Assembly: GCA_035578155.1 (NCBI GenBank)
Contig: JAPWDM010000005.1
Location: 39,642,108-39,706,107, forward strand
Origin: Brachynemurus nebulosus
Lineage: Eukaryota > Arthropoda > Insecta > Neuroptera > Myrmeleontidae
Direction of reading: 5' to 3'
DNA length: 64,000 nt
Under the pieces are notes generated by a model. That model was not told the origin of the DNA. It made no database searches and saw only the letters and a program-made list of their open reading frames with translations. Position 1 is the stretch's first letter. Each line of letters opens with the position of its first letter. Shown here in pieces: positions 25,893-37,345 of the stretch. Made by a program: the position numbers and the translations under genes.

Positions 25893-27175
25893 AAGCCCAT
25901 GGCTTCCCGATGGGGCACGCTATATCTGTGATTACCTGTAACATTGTTATAGACGTATTAGTTTATTATACTCGGGACAAATTGGATTTTACAGTACCTT
26001 TTTTCTACAAATTGTTGACGATTTACTTACGGCTGTACCATACGATGGCGTTCAACAAATTTCAGATAAATCCAATTCATTTTCCGAGAAACAAAGTTTC
26101 ACTGCTGAAATAAAAAACAAAATACCCTAGTCGCAGCATCCTGCATAACATAGCGAATTTCCGTTTATAAAAATCTGTTTTTCTGTGATTTTTCACCCTT
26201 ATAAGTGATTTTTCCTCGTCTTTCTAATGGTGTAAATAAATGTCGCAAAAATCTTTCACTTTTTTCACGAAAAATGACCAAAAAAACCATGTTCCAGGCA
26301 TCCGGCATGGCTGGCTAACAAACTTGTCCAAAAGTGTGGGACTAAATATAAATATAATATATAAATTTTAGTCAATATTATTTTCGGTTTCTAGGGACCT
26401 CAAAACAAATTTCTATTATAGTCCCGGCAGATTTCTTTTGAAGCTCTAAAAAACAGGAGTTTCTTCGGAACCCTAAAAAAAAGGCATATAACATACAAAT
26501 ATATACATATGTATGTATATATGACTATACAAGTAATACATTTCTTTACGTAGTATTGCGGTAGTATGTATAAGTACCTACGTTCATATAATTTATTATA
26601 ATATACCCCTGTCGCAGCATCCTGCATAACATAGCGAATTGCTGTTTATAAAAATTAATTTTTCTCGGAAACTAGTTGACATAGAATAATAGTTTAAATA
26701 CCTTTTTTATGTAATTTATTCTCCTCTTTTAAATGGTGTAAAAAAATTTCACAAAAATTTTTCAATAAGTGGAAATTTTGGCAAAAAACTAATTTTTTTC
26801 AAGAACAAAAACCATGTTTCTAGCATCGGACGTGTCTGGCTAACGAACTTATCTTAACTTTCTAGGGACCTCAAAACAAATTTCTGCCATAGTCCCGGGC
26901 TCAAGTCGCGTCATGGCAGTGGCTATAATAGCTGAATTCTATTCTGGAAATTCGCTAAAAGTAACTTTTCTAGATATAAATATAATTAGAGACAACAATT
27001 TATTCGCTTCAACAACTATAAGTTTTCTACTGTTTCAACTACTAAATTCTCAAACCTTATCAATAAAATAAACCTGTAATGCTTCATTGTCTAAATAGTA
27101 GACCTATGCCCTACGTAAATATACTCAAACATACCCTTGGCTAACATTTTAGGAGTGGACTATATTGCTAATTAC
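25893..27175 (+). pseudogene. Penelope-like reverse transcriptase fragment, copy 1, split by an insertion
   Basis: On the + strand 25,897-26,120 reads a decayed RT segment: an MGHAISVITCNIVIDVL block (the usual family motif is close to MGSPxSPxxANIVM), then YTRDKLDFTVPFFYK. A deletion then shifts the catalytic YVDDLL motif out of frame, although the DNA for it is still readable. The coding DNA is cut by an 834-bp insertion (26,123-26,956) and resumes at 26,957 with VTFLDI-like sequence and RDNN. It is far shorter than a full element (RT plus GIY-YIG endonuclease) and cannot function. Copy 2 lies at 28,545-28,990. Confidence 0.75.
26123..26956 (+). mobile_element. nested unknown element, short copy (family U1)
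   Basis: The insertion in Penelope copy 1 is bounded by TACCCTAGTCGCAGCATCC on the left and GGAAATTCGCT on the right; copy 2 at 28,740 shows the unbroken A-rich site. It contains two partial units. The second starts at 26,606 with CCCCTGTCGCAGCATCCTGC, and each unit ends with a TTTCTAGGGACCTCAAAACA block and GTCCCGG. The ends match the 3.9-kb copy at 16,842-20,748 in reverse orientation. Non-coding. Confidence 0.65.
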
Positions 27176-28347
27176 TTTCAAATCTTGCTATAATATAGAT
27201 TTAACAAAAAATTGAATCTGTTTTGGATTTTTAATTTAAAAATAAAATAATATTTAATTTAAAACACACCATATGTACGTAAATTTAGGAAGATATGTTG
27301 GTTTATTTACGTTTATATATAATTTAATTGGAGAGAATAATTTACATAAAAAAAATCAATTAATATTCTAATTATGAATTAATTATTTTATATAAACTTT
27401 ATTTATAAAGTATCAACAAAATATTCCCTGGTGAATTTACAGATATTTACAAAGATTATCGCTAAATTGAATGCATAGAATTGATTGCGTGTACTTTACT
27501 ACGGTCTACTTCCCGACAATTCTCGAATCCCACGTATCCTGAAGTTTTCGTTGCTGTGCAACGTGTTGCGCGCACTAGGAAACCGTGAGGCCTTCGCTAG
27601 AGCTATGGCCACACGGAAGATGCATGGAAGGTGGGATCAAAGTTCGTTTTATTGTTTCTAACGTTGTTCATTTCATTATTTCTAATGAACTCATCCAAGG
27701 GCTTGGAACTCAAACGTTTTCACTAAATTTCGTAACGATTGGATGATTCGTTGCATAGTTATCCCGTATATATAAAAATTTATTTAATTGTTCAATATTC
27801 ATCGATTAACTTAACCTACGTTTTAATCATCAGTTAACCTTGGAATAAGAAATGATCCGACAATATTTTAACTGTGGTTGAATTGTTAAAGTTTGAAATT
27901 TTTAATTTAATTTCAATAGTAAATATATTCATGTTGCACATATTAATTTTTGCGAAATCAAAAACAAAGATTTACAATAAGAAAAGTTTATGTTTTAATA
28001 AGTAGGAAGCAGCCAAAGCCAACATTTTTCGAATATTTCGTTAAATATTTTCACAGTTGAAAATATTTTCCATAGAATTAGATAAATGTTTATACCTATT
28101 TTTATTTGTTTGAATTTTTTAACAGAATTTTTTTTTTAATATCATTTTTATTTATTTATATTTTTTTTAAAATAAAAATTATTCATTGGCCGTTAATGTA
28201 TTTAATAGAAACTTTATTAAAATTTTTTGAATATTTTACTTTTTTGATATGAACAAATATACAAATGTACCTTTTATTTGCGTTATGGCATTATCTGTTG
28301 TTTGAAAAACGACTAAAAATAAATATTCAATCCCAAAAATAGAAATT
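27176..28347. other. non-coding stretch with repeat fragments
   Basis: No gene recognised. A less AT-rich patch at 27,505-27,640 and the tail-like words AAATTTCGTAACGATTGGAT GATTCG near 27,725 suggest a fragment of an interspersed repeat. Confidence 0.35.
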
Positions 28348-28370
28348 ATGAAACAGATATAACAAAAGTG

Positions 28371-29184
28371 TAAAAGCTTTTTGATACGACATTACAGAAA
28401 AATACAAAAAAAAAACTGTGGGAGTATTACAAATTTATTGTATTAATATTTTCAGTTTTTCGAAGAAAAAATCTTAGAAACCTTATAATTTCGTCATTTC
28501 GTCAAACCTGTCTTTTTTGTCTGTCCATTCATTATGAAACAGATATAACAACATTGTTACAGACATATTAGTTGATTATACTCTGGACGAATTGGATTTT
28601 ACAGTACCTTTTTTTTACAAATATGTTGACGATTTACTTACGACTGTACCATACGATGGCGTTCAACAAATTTTAGATAAATCCAATTCATTTTCCGAGA
28701 AACAAATTTCCACTGCTGAAATAAAAAAACAAAAAAAGTAACTTTTCTAGATATAGATATAATTAGAGACAACAATTTGTTTCAACAACTATAAGTTTTC
28801 TACTGTTTCAGCTACTAAATTTTCAAACTTTATCCTTCAAATAAAGTAAATCTGTAATGCTTTATTGTCTAAATAGTAGACCTATTACCTACGTAAATAT
28901 ACACAAACAGACGCATACGTTGGCTAACATTTTAGAACCAGACTATATTGCTAATTATTTTCAAAACTTGCTATAATATAAATTCAACAAAAACGCCGTG
29001 AGCAACGGGGGAACAAAGGGTAAAAGCTGTTTGATACGACATTACCGAAAAATACAAAAAAAAAAACAAACTGTGGGAGTATTACAAATTTGTTGTATTG
29101 ATATTTTCAGGTTTTCGAAGAAAAAATCTTAGAAGCCTTATAATTTCGTCATACTTGTCTTTTTTGTCTGTCCATTCATTTTTA
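28371..29184. repeat. direct repeat of about 165 bp flanking Penelope copy 2
   Basis: 28,371-28,530 and 29,022-29,184 share TTTGATACGACATTAC, then GTGGGAGTATTACAAATTT, and end in CTTTTTTGTCTGTCCATTCA. They bracket the RT fragment. Penelope-like elements often carry LTR-like repeats, so these may belong to it, or the RT fragment may have landed in an older repeat. Confidence 0.6.
28545..28990 (+). pseudogene. Penelope-like reverse transcriptase fragment, copy 2
   Basis: The + strand encodes LDFTVPFFYKYVDDLLTTVP followed by YDGVQQILDKSNSFSEK, which fits the Penelope-like RT core: the YVDD catalytic motif and the following helix. A one-base shift in an A-run near 28,737 precedes VTFLDIDIIRDNN, the next conserved block. 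Downstream sequence is non-coding and homologous to that following copy 1. Only about 100 residues of RT survive and no endonuclease domain is seen. The intact YVDD motif shows what copy 1 lost. Confidence 0.8.
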
Positions 29185-29281
29185 AGTCCCGTTCACAAAA
29201 TATTCTATTTCAATCTAAAGTTTTTTCGTTTGCCCTCTGTAATTTTTCAGTAATAAAGCTACTAAATTAGAAAAATATAAG

Positions 29282-29680
29282 AAGTCTCGACGTGTCGTGC
29301 ATCATGGAGTTTTGCTAGAAGATCTGGCAGTGAAACAATTCGCTAAAAAAGAAAGGATCTGCGGGCAAACAGCTCGTGGATTTTGTACCATAATAACGAC
29401 CCGTTATACAATGTCATTATTATTCGCGATATTTTGACCCAGAACGGAACGAGTACGTTCCAACAGACACCGAATTTACCTTATATATCTCCCAGCGACT
29501 TCTATCTATTCGATCGAATCAAAAAAACCATTACGGATTACGCATTTTAGCAGCTGAAAAGAGGTAATAAAGAAATCGAAAAATTCTAATGTTTCGAGAA
29601 CTGGATCAGGTGCTGGCATAAGTGCGTTGTAATCATCGGGGAATACTTTGAAGGAAACAATATTAATTTTGATAAATAAA
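29282..29680 (+). pseudogene. mariner-type transposase fragment
   Basis: The + strand reads RRVVHHGVLLEDL, then (different frame) ANSSWILYHNNDPLYNVIII RDILTQNGT and SPSDFYLFDRIKK. Near the end, after further breaks, come ENWIRCWHKC and EYFEGNNINFDK. These fit the mariner C-terminal half, whose usual forms are SWILHHDNAPAH, APxDFFLFPKLK, W..RWHKCI and GDYFEGD. The second catalytic Asp (in HHDN) is Asn here, stop codons interrupt the frame, and the block between RRVVHH and the ANSSW segment is partly deleted. TTTTTGATCAAGGTGG just after it resembles a mariner 3' end. Inactive. Confidence 0.8.
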
Positions 29681-29689
29681 CTTGTATTC

Positions 29690-31309
29690 CGAAATTTTTG
29701 AATGAATTTTTGATCAAGGTGGTATATTTTATGTTGATCAGGCTTTATACAAACATTTTACATTTTGGTACTTTATATTATAAATTTTAAATCTGTTATC
29801 GACCGAAAATCATAACAGAAATTTTTTGCTATGTATTAAATAATGCATATGTTGACAACAATTGAATTGCTTGTATTTGCGGTTTATTTTATTTACTGGA
29901 GGATGAGGTAAAGGGAGTTGTAGAAATTATTGGAAGTGGGTGAGCGTAGTACACAATTCAATAATTTAACCGGCTGAACGATGGTCAATACACATATCGC
30001 TATAAAACTAGCTTCATTTATAAAATTATTTTTATGTAGTTTTTTTTACATATTTTTTTTGTTTGTTCTGCTGTTACAAAATTCATTGCACAAAACTAAA
30101 ATTATATTTTTATTCAGTATTAATATTTATGTAATAATGTTTAATATTTTATTTTTTATTTTAATTTGGAATATAGCAGGTGTCGTAGATAAAAAAAATC
30201 CTAACTTATTTTTCTATACAGTTTATTTTTATCCCTATACATGGCCGGATTAACCCTGAGTGTCACCCTAGTTACTTCGAAAAATTCCGCTCCTACCTTT
30301 TATTTGAAAAGATGGAAATCTTAATTTTTCCTACTTTTTTTTTAAACTTTCTCTTAAAAGGTAAATTACTAATTTTTTCGCCTGTTTTAAAAATCTCCCG
30401 CCCGTAGGTTATAGCAATAAAATTTTATTTGAAATCAGCCAAATCTGGTAGCATGCTGACACTGCTATATATACGTATTTTTCTCGAAGTGATTCAGCCT
30501 ATATCTGAACTCTCATAAGTTCAGCCTGGATAATACTTGAGAACTAAAATTTACAATTCATTGTTATGAAACTAACAATTGTTATAGTTCTACTGCTTTA
30601 GATTTTATTAATGCTATAATAAATAAACAAATATCAAAAACAGCTTAAGGCAGATTATTCAACTATTGATCAATGATTCTTTACTATAATTCCAGGAAGA
30701 GGCCAAGTCTTATAACTTCATTTGACCATGATGTAAAAATTACTTAGGATTTAGCTCCACATGAAACCCCACAATTTTTTAAAAATAAAGTGTTTCGAGT
30801 CTTGGCTGCAATTTTAGTATGAAATGGTGGGATATTTTTATTTAGAATATAAAGCGAAACAAAATTTTATATGACAACACTGATACAAGTCTTATACTAG
30901 TTTTCTAATTTTTTAATGCCGCAGATAATTTAATGGTGGTAAAAGAAAACAGAAATTTTGAAAGTATAGGACGGTGGAGATGCACCGAATATCTATGGTG
31001 GACTAACTTATTATGCTAATTTTAAATGAAACATTTGGTATATTTTGTTGTCCACAGATTCATTTTTACAGTACCTGCCTAGAGTGAAATGTTTCAGAAA
31101 TTGAATATTCCTATGTTACTTCTGTGAAATTGATACACTGAATTATTTTAAAATTTATATACCCAGATAGCAATAATGCAAATTAGTCTGTTATTATGTA
31201 CCCAAGTTATGCAATCGATATGACATCTATGTTATTGCATTACTGCAAATCATCAATCGTTTATTGTTCATAGTATAATAATTTAGTAATTCATTTTATT
31301 TTGTTACAG
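29690..31309. other. sequence upstream of the neuroligin exon
   Basis: No other exon, promoter or bounded repeat recognised. If the acceptor at 31,309 is used, this is intron. Confidence 0.4.
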
Positions 31310-31941
31310 AAAGAAAAATGGTAGCGTGAATGCGAAAAACAGAACGTAGCCAAAATGAAAAAGAAACCTGATGTACGTTTTCAGTCAAATATTCACATCA
31401 CAGTCGATAACTGCTGAAGAAGATCACCAAGTCAATATTGTCGTGTGGTGTTTATCTATTAGCGGGTATGCCCGCACGGTGGACAATCGGACAATGCGCC
31501 ACTTGTTTATTTGGGTTGCTCGTATTCAAACACTCGTGGTTGTATTCATGACAATATCTATCGATAAAATTTGTGAAGCCGGTCCCCGGTACAGTTCGCG
31601 GATTGTTGACACCCGTGGCGGTGATATACGTGGCATCATTTTGGAATTAAACTCGCGACACCTGGAACCGGTAGAAGTGTTTCGTGGTATACCGTATGCG
31701 GCACCGCCAGTGGATGATTTACGGTATCGTTTACCACAACCGGCGGTACGATGGAGCGGTACGAAATTAGCTGACACATTTGGCGCGGTTTGTCCACAAA
31801 AGTATCCGGATATAACAAACCGTACCGCCGCGTTACAATTTATGCCCAAGGGACGTTATCATTATTTAAAAAAATTAGTGCCACATTTGTATAATCAAAG
31901 TGAAGACTGTTTGTTTTTAAATTTATACATACCAGGAAGTG
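31310..31941 (+). CDS. neuroligin-like first coding exon (5' UTR plus CDS from 31494)
   Basis: The exon encodes the N-terminus of a neuroligin, a postsynaptic cell-surface adhesion protein with a catalytically dead cholinesterase-like ectodomain. A plausible acceptor (TTTTGTTACAG) ends at 31,309. I favour the ATG at 31,494 because it is followed directly by a hydrophobic signal peptide (about residues 1-27, MRHLFIWV...). An in-frame ATG at 31,371 would add 41 residues ahead of it. Counting from 31,494, VEVFRGIPYAAPP (about 60-72) and EDCLFLNLYIP (about 138-148) are carboxylesterase-fold motifs, and the Cys in FGAVCPQ (about 100) fits the first conserved disulfide. MPKGRYHYLKKL and NQSEDCL match my recollection of insect neuroligins. 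NRT and NQS are possible N-glycosylation sites. The exon ends after 149 codons plus one base at G|GTAAGT (intron from 31,942). The open frame running on to 32,021 is read-through into intron and a MITE. Paralogue identity within the neuroligin family is unresolved. Confidence 0.88.
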
Positions 31942-31947
31942 GTAAGT
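31942..31947 (+). other. 5' splice donor of the neuroligin exon
   Basis: GTAAGT follows the last exon base G in the middle of a Gly codon (GGAAGTG|GTAAGT), a phase 1 junction. It matches the consensus donor. No partner exon with the expected downstream neuroligin motifs was recognised in the remaining 32 kb. Confidence 0.8.
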
Positions 31948-31992
31948 TTCAGCGTTTTTTTATAATCCAACTCTTGTTGCCTATTTTCGTTT

Positions 31993-32250
31993 TAAAGGGG
32001 ACCACTAGTGTGACCGCCTGAAAAAAAGATTATATTTGAGAATTTTTTAAGGAAAACTACTATGGGGAATGTTTTAATATTTTATGAATATATTCGTTGA
32101 TATATAATAAATTTATGATAAAATTTTTGAACCAAAAAATTGAAATTCAGTGCGATCTCCCAAAGCTCCAAAAAAAGTTCCCCCATTGCTGCAGTGATAG
32201 CGACCTTCACAGTATCTGAAATCAAAAAAAAACAAAAAGCCTATTAAACT
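31993..32250 (+). mobile_element. TTAA-type MITE fragment 55 bp past the neuroligin donor
   Basis: Begins GGGGACCACTAGTGTGACC at 31,997 after TTAAA. It then stays collinear with the complete MITE at 62,798-63,138 through GATATATAATAAATT, GAAATTCAGTG and GTGATAGCGACCTTCACAG to the A-rich tract at 32,226. The opposite end (CACATTAGTGGTCCCCC) was not found nearby, so the copy is truncated or longer and diverged. Confidence 0.7.
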
Positions 32251-33340
32251 AGAAAGTATTGCCCGTGCCATGAACTTCAATTGAAAAAAATAAGTTGAAT
32301 TTTAAAAAGATGGCAGAGTTTTTTAAAAAAGGTTTCAAAATTTGCGCGAAAATTTGATGATTTTTGGCCTGCAAAAATTACATTTTTTATTCGATCGAAA
32401 AACTGGAGGTTCATGGCACGAAGGAACATATATAAAAGAAGCTTCAATAAGAATCATGTCGATTCGGAGTTATAACTGCAGCAAATTTGAAAAATGTAAT
32501 TTTTCTTTACCTTACTTTTTAGTTTTAATCACTGAGAATTTTTACTAAAATTTTTTACGATGTACTCACTATAACGGTCATAGTAAAACTAGATGAGTCG
32601 TTTAAATGTGCCAGAGTCCAGCTTTTCCACAACATGTGACTGGCAGCCACGTCCAGAAACTCCCGAACTATCAACCTTCATACATTTCTCAATACCTCAA
32701 ATTTAACAATGAATATCAGAATCCGCTCTTCGGATGGCTGTAACTCAAGAACTATTTGAGATATATGCACTTGAAATTTTAATATATTATTTTTAAAGGT
32801 ATGGACTATCGAAACATGAAAATTTTTTAGTTTTTTCAAAATGTCCACTAATGGTCCCCTTTTATTACTAATATCAAGATGATCGAGTTTCACTCTGTGA
32901 AACTTGTTTGTGGATTAAATATGTAGGAAGAGACACATATTATGCTGGTGGATAATAGCTTAATATAGTTTTTCATTTAATTTAGCTGTGGTCATGTAAT
33001 ACAAATCAGTCAATTTACATATAAAATTATTATTACAGTAATATGTATACAAACGTTGTTTTTGTACATCGATAAATAAAACAATTCTTACGTTCCCTTT
33101 ATTCTTAGATGCTTCTGAACTTAGTAAACCAGTCTTAAGATCTAATATAGCCACAACTAATTACAATAATTATTTCTAATATGATAAAATGATATCTACG
33201 GATATTTATATAATTATTATTTCTTTAAAACTGCAGTCAAAAAATCTGAAGAAATTACAGGTGAAGTAAACTCCCTAAAATCGCAACGGGAAAGCATTTT
33301 CGGAATAAATGATTAGAACAAAAGTCTCAGCAAGTTTATG
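32251..33340. other. intronic non-coding stretch
   Basis: No exon recognised. Possibly a longer internal part of the preceding MITE up to about 32,560. Confidence 0.35.
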
Positions 33341-33600
33341 GTGTATCCGATGGTGACCTTTACCTTGAGGTAAAGGTTCAAGATCATATGTCAGTGGCTA
33401 TCTTACTTTTTCTGCATCCGAATACGACCTTGACCGTGACCTCAAGATCAATGGTCAGAGTTAGTTCAAGGTCAAATGCCAATTTGTACTGTAATTTTTT
33501 ATTTTCGGCAGTTAAATAATCAGACATTAAAGTGACCTTGACCATCATCCTTGAGGTCAATGTCACCGGAGGTCACCATTAAGTGCCTCTTAGGACCATA
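33341..33600. repeat. repeat with clustered TGACCTTGA words
   Basis: TGACCTTGA or its complement TCAAGGTCA, or a one-base variant, recurs about six times in 250 bp (perfect copies near 33,469 and 33,533). The same words occur at 19,275 and 19,812. TCAAGGTCA is the known monomer site of FTZ-F1/ERR-type nuclear receptors. Here it lies in repeated DNA, so function is only a possibility. Confidence 0.5.
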
Positions 33601-34300
33601 CATCTCAAAGGCTACCACATACTCCGATTCCATAGTTAAAAAAATTTGGAGGGACAGGTCCACCCACACTCTCAATTTCCCATTGGGTGTTCTTAAAGAC
33701 TGGAGACTACTGTACAGACATCAATAATTCTCTTTTAATTTCAGGGGCTCCCCCACCCGAAACCCCGACAGGGGTTTTGCCCTTTGCGCCCCACTGGCGG
33801 GGGGGCTTCGCGCCTTGTATCTCGTGGGGGACTGCACCCCTCATTAAACAAATGATATAATAATTTATTCTCGAGATAATATGTGAGATGATCAAAAAAG
33901 TTTAATTTAGTTTTTTTATTATAAAAAGCAAACCGCTAATCCGAATTTGCTGAAAAATTTATCCGGCCTTCATTTTTTAATTTCTCATCTAATGTAGTCC
34001 GGAGTTGATATCATTATTTGTTCTCGAGAAATGCGAGACGAAAAAATATTTATGAACGAACGAACGAACTAACTAACGAACGCACACACAGACATCACGC
34101 TAAAAACGATAGATTCGGATTCTAGTTACCTTGAAACGTGGAGATATGTCCAAATTAGCGATTCGTAAAATCGGACCCAATACAATAACTTCCAATGGAA
34201 AGTTAAAAATAAAGAAATTATAGTACAAATCAGCATTTGACCTTGGAATGGCCTTGAGGTAACAGGCAAGGTCGTTTTCCAAAATGACCGAATTTTTTGC
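33601..34300. repeat. degenerate interspersed repeat with a GC-rich block
   Basis: 33,747-33,840 is strikingly GC-rich for this window and foldable (CCCCGACAGGGG, then CGCCCCACTGGCGGGGGGGC). It is followed by a GAAC tetranucleotide run (34,058-34,082) and CATCACGCTAAAAACGATAG. The layout suggests the tail of an arthropod retroposon or SINE-like repeat. Class not determined. Confidence 0.45.
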
Positions 34301-35469
34301 GGCGTAATTTATGGATGGCTTCTAAGTTAAATTATTTGTAAAATTGCAAAAACTTGGCACCACGGTTGGCTACATTTGCAGTACGTTGATTCATTCTTCT
34401 ATGTGGATTCATTCCGAAAGTTTAAAGTTATTAATTTGTAAAGGGTAACAGGAAATTAAGCGAAGGAAACTAATAAAATACTATATATCGTTTTTATAAC
34501 ACGAAATATAGAAAAGAGGAAAGTTTAATTGCTAAAAGGCCATCGGCAATAATTCTTCAGGGGTTATAAGTTCCAAATATCCTCGACACAAAAATTTTAA
34601 AATATTGCTACAACAAAATTAACTGTGATCATCTCTAATCTTGTAACACATTTTATCGTAATATTAACTTTTCCAAACATATGATATATAATTTTATCTC
34701 ATTTATTGAAAAGTGTCAAAAACTTTTCCCTGCGCTATCAAACTTGAGCTGTATCTAAATGGAGCAACTTACTGAATGTATGAAATTACTCTATGCTGTA
34801 TTTGTTAATTTTATTTGAACCGAAAATAAAGTTAAGTTATTAACGTGTTGTTGTAATTCAAAAAGTCATTAACATAGTCAAAATATACTTTTAATTAGAA
34901 AATACAACACATTTGAATAACATTATGTATATGAAATCTCGTAAATAAGTTACGAAAATTAAAAATATTTTTAATTATTTTCAATTTAATTATACATTTT
35001 GAGTAAATTTTCCATATTCTGTTTTCTGCTGGTGTATTCTTTACGGTTACTTTAACAGAAAATCTTACAGCAGACAAGGAAAATGTACCTGAAACGTGTT
35101 TAAAACTTTTAATTTTAAAATTCATATTCGTTTGAAATTTGGTATCGAGTTTTGTATTTTCGTTTATTCTTGTCGGTGTTATTAATATCCTTATGATATT
35201 TTCGGCTCTACTAGGAATTTGTATTTTATCCAACTATTAAAGCTACTGTTAACGAAGGGTACTCTTATCTTAAGTGTTATTGTTAAATGTGAATGTGTCT
35301 GTTATGTTATTTTGTTTCTTAAGTTAAAAATACTACGAACCTAAGGAGAAATGCCACATGGCAGTTAATTTTGGTTAGTTGTACACAAAAGAATTCTTAT
35401 TTTCCTTCTTTCATAAATTTTATGTTTAGTATCAAGTTGGAAGGTAACAAAATAAGAGTAAGATAAACA
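34301..35469. other. intronic non-coding stretch
   Basis: No exon or bounded repeat recognised. Confidence 0.4.
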
Positions 35470-35829
35470 AAGGGGATCGGGATTCATAGAATCTCTCCTC
35501 GTATGACTGCACTAAAATCTGCTGCCCTAGGAACTCATTACTGCAAATCTCAGTTACTTGTATCTAAAAGAGCGGGCAATGCCTCACAAGAAATCGTCCG
35601 CCAAATCATACCTTCGGCAAAGACGACTCTTTCCTAGTCCCATGATAAATAGATGCTTCTGCAAAACATACGCCCTGTGAGTAAATCTGTTAACTAACTC
35701 AGCTGTACCTTGTTTGAAGTACATAGTAAATCTTTTCCGTTTTGAACTAGGCAGAACTATAAAACTCTGGGGCATGTCTATCCGTCGTACAAACTTTCCA
35801 AAGATGAGCCAGTTTTCTCTTAACCCAGT
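35470..35829 (-). pseudogene. non-LTR retrotransposon 3' fragment (RNase H tail / Cys-rich C-terminus)
   Basis: The minus strand reads DWVKRKLAHLWKV, then in another frame PSSKRKRF, then HRAYVLQKHLFIMGLGKSRL and CRRYDLADD, then FLVRHCPLF. This order fits the end of insect jockey/R1-type polyproteins: a W..W linker, then psskR, then LTGHc.L..HL..mGL..sp.CR.C, then a CPaL motif. Frameshifts and stops separate the blocks, and only about 110 residues survive. The RT and endonuclease domains are absent, consistent with 5'-truncated insertion followed by decay. The base composition is visibly less AT-rich than the surroundings. Confidence 0.65.
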
Positions 35830-35915
35830 CGTTCATAATACACCTCACTCTCTGGAATAATATTCTCAATACGATTTCTGGTTCTATTAAAGGCTAAGGG
35901 GGCTCACCAGTCCAG

Positions 35916-36826
<911 letters not shown>

Positions 36827-36914
<88 letters not shown>
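36827..36914. repeat. TA dinucleotide tract 4
   Basis: About 88 bp of TA between the palindrome and the left LTR. Probably the left part of the tract into which the LTR element inserted. Confidence 0.95.
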
Positions 36915-36917
<3 letters not shown>

Positions 36918-37266
36918 GCAAATTTATTAGATTTGCGAGCGGTTATAAAAAAAAAAACACACACATATAGTTTTAATTTTAGTTTAATTTATTTTACTTC
37001 ATTTAATTATACACGTCGTAATAATTATCACTTGATAAACATCGTTATAAATACGTCGTAAACGTCTTCTTAATAATACGTAGTAAGTCTACGTCTTTTG
37101 CCAATCACGTCGTATCAACAACTGAATTATTTATTATATTTTTTTAAGAATCTGTTTTTTTTTTTTTTTAATGCTTCCTAATTTTAAAATATTAAATATT
37201 ATATAATTAAATTGTCCAGTCCGTCGCCATGACAAAATATAAAATATTATTAACTATTATCCCACA
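36915..37266 (-). repeat. LTR, 3' copy
   Basis: Begins TGGGCAAATTTATTAGATTT and ends ACTATTATCCCACA on the + strand. Nearly identical to 42,009-42,357; differences are mainly in A- and T-run length and a few substitutions. Confidence 0.9.
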
Positions 37267-37345
37267 AATTCGGCCATTCTACATGGAATCTGCCTCAGAT
37301 TCCCAATCAGATTCGAAATCAGAATTTCCTTCGGTGCATTCCTAG
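37267..37345 (+). pseudogene. orphan coding tail in inverted orientation
   Basis: Directly inside the left LTR the + strand reads RPFYMESASDSQSDSKSEFP SVHS then TAG. The following CTAGTATACGAGCACA is the inverted match of the sequence after the minus-strand ORF stop (41,015 downward). So the same 3' trailer follows two coding ends that face each other. It is a Ser/Asp-rich C-terminus of unknown protein. Too short for identification. Confidence 0.4.

Noticed and set aside
29981..30253. 90-residue hydrophobic open frame
   Set aside because: Phe/Ile/Leu-rich because the DNA is T-rich. No conserved motif or gene context.
30241..30425. Possible hAT tip (ATGGCCGGATTAACCCTGAG)
   Set aside because: The word looks like a hAT terminus, but no matching opposite end or 8-bp duplication was found.
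31526..31849. Antisense open frame over the neuroligin exon
   Set aside because: It is a shadow of the real coding strand, with no family resemblance.
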